NCBI GenBank assembly: GCA_023229245.1
Contig: JALNZU010000030.1
Coordinates: 1 to 37,932, forward strand
From: Bacteroidales bacterium
Lineage (GTDB): Bacteria; Bacteroidota; Bacteroidia; Bacteroidales; F082
Length of the DNA stretch: 37,932 nucleotides
Reading direction: 5' to 3'
The notes below the pieces were generated by a model. The model was not told the DNA's origin and ran no database searches. It saw only the letters and a list, made by a program, of their open reading frames with translations. Below are positions 34,388 through 37,932 of the stretch, piece after piece (position 1 is the stretch's first letter; every line of letters starts with the position of its first letter). A program made the position numbers and the translations under genes.

Positions 34388-34950
34388 TCGGGAGAGAGAA
34401 AGATTATTAATAGGATTGGATTGCGGTTAAGAAGATTCTGTATTTAGCAGTGTAATCTGTGGAGAACAAAAACTGTGATCTGTAAAAGTGTATGCCCTGA
34501 CGGGCAATGATTTTTCGCTTCATTATGCTTTTTTTATTGATATGTATGCCCTGACGGGCAATGGTTAGTCAATATGATGATACTTTCTTAAAGAATAATA
34601 TCCATCTTTTCAACAAGATGTTGGTGTTTGAGATAGCCCGTAGGGCTTTCATATCCATAGAATATGGATTTTAGAAAAAGATTTTTGGTATCCCGTAGGG
34701 CTTACACTGTGGGGAGGAGTTAGTTGATATAATGATAGTTTCTTAAAGAACAACATCCATCTTTTCAACATGATATAAGTGCTTGAGATAGCCCGTAGGG
34801 CTTTCATATCCATAGAATATGGATTTTAGAAAAAGATTTTGGTAGCCCGTAGGGCTTTTAGAGACAGAGTCCGGATGGAGAGATGGAGTCCCGATAGAGA
34901 GAGGGAGAGAAGGTGAGAGGGAGTCCCGATGGAGAGACGGAGAGATGGAG

Positions 34951-34980
34951 TCCCGATCCCGATAGCTATCGGGATCGGGA
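34951..34980. repeat. 30-bp perfect palindrome, copy 2
   Basis: Identical to the copy at 34,358, again followed by further GGGATC units and preceded by a purine-rich GGAGAGATGGAGTCCC tract. Confidence 0.85.
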
Positions 34981-36392
34981 TCGGGATCGGGAGAGAGAAA
35001 GATTATTAATAGGATTGCGGTTAAGAAAAATCAGCGTTAACAGGCATAATCTACGAGGATTTAAACTGTGATCTGTAAAAGTGTATGCCCTGACGGGCAA
35101 TGATTTTTCGCTTCATTATACTTTTTTTATTGATATGTATGCCCTGACGGGCAATGATTAGTCGTTATAATGATTTTTTTAAAGGACAATATCCATCTTT
35201 TCAACAAGATGTTAGTGCTTGAGATAGCCCGTAGGGCTTTCACATCCATAGAATATGGATTTTAGAAAAAGATTTTTGATAGCCCGTAGGGCTTACACAG
35301 TAGGGAGTTAATTGATATAATGATGGTTTCTTAAAGAACAATATCCATCTTTTCAGCAAGATGTTAGTGCTTGAGATAGCCCGTAGGGCTTTTAGAGACA
35401 GAGTCCCGATGAAGAGATGGAGAGAGGGAGAGAAGGAGTCCCGATAGGGATCGGGAGGGAGATGGATTATTAATAGGATTGCGGTTAAGAAAAATCAGTG
35501 TTAACAGGCATAATCTACGAGGATTTAAACTATGATCTGTAAAAGTGTATGCCCTGACGGGCAATAATTTTTCACTTCATTATTCTTTTTTTATTGATAT
35601 GTATGCCCTAACGGGCAATGGTTAGTCGTTATAATGATTTTTTTAAAGAACAACATCCATCTTTTCAACATGATATAAGTGCTTGAGATAGCCCGTAGGG
35701 CTTTCATATCCATAGAATATGGATTTTAGAAAAAGATTTTTGATAGCCCGTAGGGCTTTTAGGGACAGAGTCCGGATGGAGAGATGGAGTCCTGATAGAG
35801 AGATGGAGAGATGGAGAGAAGGTGAGTTGGAGAGAAGGAGTCCCGATGGTGATCGGGAGAGAGATGGATTATTAATAGGATTGCGGTTAAGAAAAATCAG
35901 CGTTAACAGGCATAATCTACGAGGATTTAAACTGTGATCTGTAAAAGTGTATGCCCTGACGGGCAATGGTTAGTCAATATAATGCTACTTTCTTAAAGAA
36001 CAATATCTATCTGTTTGGCAAGATGTTGGTGCTTGAGATAGCCCGTAGGGCTTTCATATCCATAGCATATGGATTTTAGAAAAAAGTTTTGATAGCCCGT
36101 AGGGCTTTCATATCCATAGAATATGGATTTTAGAAAAAAGTTTTGATAGCCCGTAGGGCTTACACTGTGGGAAGGAGTTAGTTGATATAATGATGGTTTC
36201 TTAAAGAACAACATCCATCTTTTCAACATAATATAAGTGCTTGAGATAGCCCGTAGGGCTTTCATATCCATAGAATATGGATTTTAGAGAAAAGTTTTGA
36301 TAGCCCGTAGGGCTTACACATTAGGAACGATAGATTCCCCGAAATCAGTAGGCACAACATAAGGAGGTATTTGCAAATTATTATTAACCGCA

Positions 36393-36434
36393 GTCCCAAT
36401 GGCCATTGAGACGTAAAGGCCGAAGAGATGGGAC
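36393..36434. other. Possible structured element upstream of rhlE
   Basis: GTCCCA (36,393-36,398) pairs with TGGGAC (36,429-36,434) and inside it GGCC (36,401-36,404) pairs with GGCC (36,418-36,421). The stretch 36,317-36,515 holds no supported gene. It lies upstream of the rhlE -7 box, so it would not be in the rhlE mRNA if that box is the only promoter. Confidence 0.25.
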
Positions 36435-36515
36435 AAGAGAATCCTAATAGAGCTACGTCTAAACGACCTTTGAAATTTTAGTTTAACAACTAAATTATTT
36501 CAGCTATTTTTATGC

Positions 36516-36523
36516 TACTTTTG
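36516..36523 (+). promoter_or_regulatory. -7 box TACTTTTG of rhlE
   Basis: Exact TAnnTTTG match ending 22 bp before the TTG start at 36,546, giving a leader of about 17 nt. Confidence 0.45.
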
Positions 36524-36545
36524 TCAAAACTAAACCTATTCAATA

Positions 36546-37805
36546 TTGAAGTTTACTGATTTTAACCTAGCTACCCCTTTGATGGAAGGTATCAATGCGA
36601 TGGGATATGAGAGCCCTAGTCCTATACAAGAGCAGGCTATTCCATTGATCATCGAAGGCCATGATCTGATCGGTTGTGCACAGACCGGTACTGGCAAGAC
36701 AGCGGCCTTCCTGCTGCCTATCATGCACCGTATCCTGAAGGAAGGCAGTTCACATACCGGCACTAAAGCTCTTATTATTGCTCCTACCAGAGAGTTAGCC
36801 ATTCAAATTGACCAGCAGCTTGAAGGATTCGGATATTTTGCCGGCATCAGCTCTCTGGCGGTGTATGGCGGTGGATCAGGGATATTGTTTGAACAAGAGA
36901 AGAAAGCCTTACAAAGTGGAGCTGATATCATCGTAGCTACTCCCGGACGTTTGTTGTCGCATCTCAGCTTAGGCTATGTGGACTTCAGCAATTTGTTATT
37001 TTTGGTGTTAGACGAAGCTGATCGTATGTTAGATATGGGGTTTCTTCCTGATATCACACGTATTTTAAGCCATATACCCAAAACCGGTCAAATTCTTTTA
37101 TTCTCTGCTACCATGCCTGATGCCATACGGTCGTTGTCGAAGCAGATACTCAAACAGCCCCGACAGATCAACCTGGCCGTATCCACACCAGCCCGGCATG
37201 TATTACAAGCTGCTTATTTAGTGTATGACCAGCAAAAAATCGAGCTGATCCAACATCTCATCACTAACCGTGACCTCCCATTGATCCTCATCTTTGCGGG
37301 GACAAAAAACAGCGTAAAAGACATTGAAAAAGCCCTACGTAAGCTCAGGTTAAATGTAGAGGCTATTCACAGTGACTTAGAGCAGGAACAACGCATCAAG
37401 GTGATGAACAACTTCAAGAACCGACAGATTCAGCTATTGGTAGCTACTGATATAGTTTCAAGGGGTATAGATGTGGACGACATCAGCTTAGTGATCAACT
37501 ATAACGTGCCTGGTGATGCTGAAGATTATATTCACAGGGTAGGTCGTACTGCCCGGGCCGAGAAAACCGGTCTTGCCATCACTTTTATCAATGAAAAAGA
37601 ATGGACTACCTTCAAACGTATAGAAGAGCTGATACAGTCAGAGATCAGGAAGATGCCGTTACCCGAAAGTTTAGGTCAAGGACCGTCAATAGAAGAGTTA
37701 GAAGCCAAGACTAAAAGGCGCAATAAACGGTTTGGAAAATCCAAAGGTGCTGCAAGAACCGCAGGCAGGCATCAAAAACCCAGGACAAGGCCAAGGAAAG
37801 GTTAA
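36546..37805 (+). CDS. rhlE: DEAD-box RNA helicase (RhlE type)
   Basis: All core motifs are visible: Q-motif (Phe upstream, PSPIQEQAIP), Walker A AQTGTGKT, PTRELAIQ, GG, TPGRLL, DEAD as LVLDEADRMLDMGF, SATMP, then in domain 2 IFAGTKNSV, VATDIVSRGIDV and HRVGRTARA. The basic tail (RRNKRFGKSKGAARTAGRHQ) binds RNA. It unwinds RNA in ribosome assembly or mRNA turnover, often in cold adaptation. The start is TTG at 36,546, chosen because MKFTDFNLATPLMEGI aligns with the family N-terminus and no nearby ATG fits. Confidence 0.93.
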   Translation: MKFTDFNLATPLMEGINAMGYESPSPIQEQAIPLIIEGHDLIGCAQTGTGKTAAFLLPIMHRILKEGSSHTGTKALIIAPTRELAIQIDQQLEGFGYFAGISSLAVYGGGSGILFEQEKKALQSGADIIVATPGRLLSHLSLGYVDFSNLLFLVLDEADRMLDMGFLPDITRILSHIPKTGQILLFSATMPDAIRSLSKQILKQPRQINLAVSTPARHVLQAAYLVYDQQKIELIQHLITNRDLPLILIFAGTKNSVKDIEKALRKLRLNVEAIHSDLEQEQRIKVMNNFKNRQIQLLVATDIVSRGIDVDDISLVINYNVPGDAEDYIHRVGRTARAEKTGLAITFINEKEWTTFKRIEELIQSEIRKMPLPESLGQGPSIEELEAKTKRRNKRFGKSKGAARTAGRHQKPRTRPRKG

Positions 37806-37821
37806 CTCTTGTCTTCCGCAC

Positions 37822-37899
37822 ATTTCGGGACACCCAAATTAAATAGTTAATAATCAATGACATATCAAGTTATTTTTCTATTTTTGGGTGTCCCGAAAT
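37822..37899. repeat. Inverted repeat with 17-bp arms downstream of rhlE
   Basis: ATTTCGGGACACCCAAA (37,822-37,838) and its exact reverse complement (37,883-37,899) flank 44 AT-rich bp. The long loop is unlike a rho-independent terminator; it resembles the ends of a small non-autonomous transposon (MITE) or an IS end pair. No target duplication was evident. Confidence 0.55.
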
Positions 37900-37932
37900 A
37901 TTTTCTATGTTTATAAGAGAAAAGAAAAACAG

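Larger units (their letters stand above)
33411..36316. repeat. 2.9-kb array of short hairpin repeats without genes
   Basis: Twenty exact copies and two variants of AGCCCGTAGGGCT, and eleven of ATGCCC-TGAC-GGGCAAT (one with TAAC), occur in this stretch. Eight AGCCCGTAGGGCT copies are followed by another 54-55 bp later, with the palindrome ATCCATA-GAA-TATGGAT between. GCCC-TGAC-GGGC copies form five doublets 53-55 bp apart. Other modules recur: a TTTCTTAAAGAA...CATCTTTTCAACAAGATG block (152-154 bp period at 33,643, 33,795, 33,949); a TAGGATTGCGGTTAAG block (six copies, near 33,474, 34,113, 34,409, 35,008, 35,471, 35,874); and purine-rich GGAGAGATGGAGTCCC tracts. Reading frames inside are repeat readthrough. 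It sits between the trp leader and rhlE. Confidence 0.9.

Noticed and set aside
33411..36316. CRISPR array
   Set aside because: Repeats are short, of several types, spaced irregularly, and the intervening sequences are themselves repeated, not unique spacers. No cas genes are nearby.
33411..36316. Genes for proteins of 65-107 residues on the minus strand
   Set aside because: They are translations of the repeat units in different combinations, without ribosome-binding sites; kept only as a low-interest finding.
36340..36480. Coding remnant before rhlE (frame reading DVKAEEMGQENPNRATSKRP)
   Set aside because: Protein-like over about 20 codons but preceded by a stop and no start; also explained by a hairpin region.
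37806..37932. Rho-independent terminator of rhlE
   Set aside because: The 17-bp arms are separated by 44 nt and there is no clean U-run, so a small mobile element is a better explanation.

Overview
The window is from a bacterium of the phylum Bacteroidota. Six proteins carry type IX secretion (T9SS) C-terminal sorting domains or their YPNP-type start, genes are repeatedly preceded by the Bacteroidota -7 box TAnnTTTG, and an XRE/S24 regulator, DPP III and LytS/LytTR pair typical of the phylum are present. The two halves differ. The left part (about 1-23,000) is AT-rich, accessory and littered with repeats, broken genes and insertion-sequence (IS) relics. The right part (about 23,200-37,800) is more GC-balanced and holds conserved housekeeping-type genes.

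Layout: (1) 1-2,840: start of a divergent minus-strand gene; a secreted reprolysin-like metalloprotease whose N-terminal part is separated by a frameshift in an A8 run; a lipoprotein built from two internal repeats; an attC-like intergenic element. (2) 2,897-10,147: a tripartite efflux operon (TolC-type outer-membrane factor, MacA-type adaptor, ABC ATPase, MacB-type permease), then a LytS-type histidine kinase, a LytTR response regulator and an AraC-type regulator broken by an in-frame TGA and a C-terminal truncation. (3) 10,148-17,226: an IS21-type end relic, then a stretch tiled by elements ending in an ACGTT(A/G)-like core, all in one orientation. Each interval holds one functional unit: a type II restriction-modification pair, a secreted beta-helix protein, a ribbon-helix-helix/MazF toxin-antitoxin pair and a SAM methyltransferase. 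This looks like a gene-cassette array without an integrase in view. (4) 17,744-23,000: two tandem T9SS-secreted paralogues with almost identical C-termini, an Asp-box (BNR) T9SS protein, and an IS1380-type transposase relic.

(5) 23,179-32,913: a rubredoxin-like membrane protein, an M23 lipoprotein peptidase, DNA polymerase IV (dinB) divergent from a LexA-like S24 regulator, dipeptidyl peptidase III, a macro-domain protein coupled to an NfeD-type membrane protease, and trpB. (6) 33,161-33,329: an unannotated but complete trp attenuator: a 23-codon leader peptide with three consecutive Trp codons, a possible antiterminator pairing and a 12-bp terminator stem, upstream of trpB. (7) 33,411-36,316: a roughly 2.9-kb gene-free array of short hairpins, with 22 copies of an AGCCCGTAGGGCT-type hairpin and 11 of a GCCC-TGAC-GGGC-type hairpin, many in doublets 53-55 bp apart. 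(8) 36,546-37,805: the DEAD-box helicase rhlE, followed by an inverted-repeat element.

The points most worth following are the cassette-like array, the hairpin-doublet array and the trp attenuator. All calls were made by reading the sequence without database searches.
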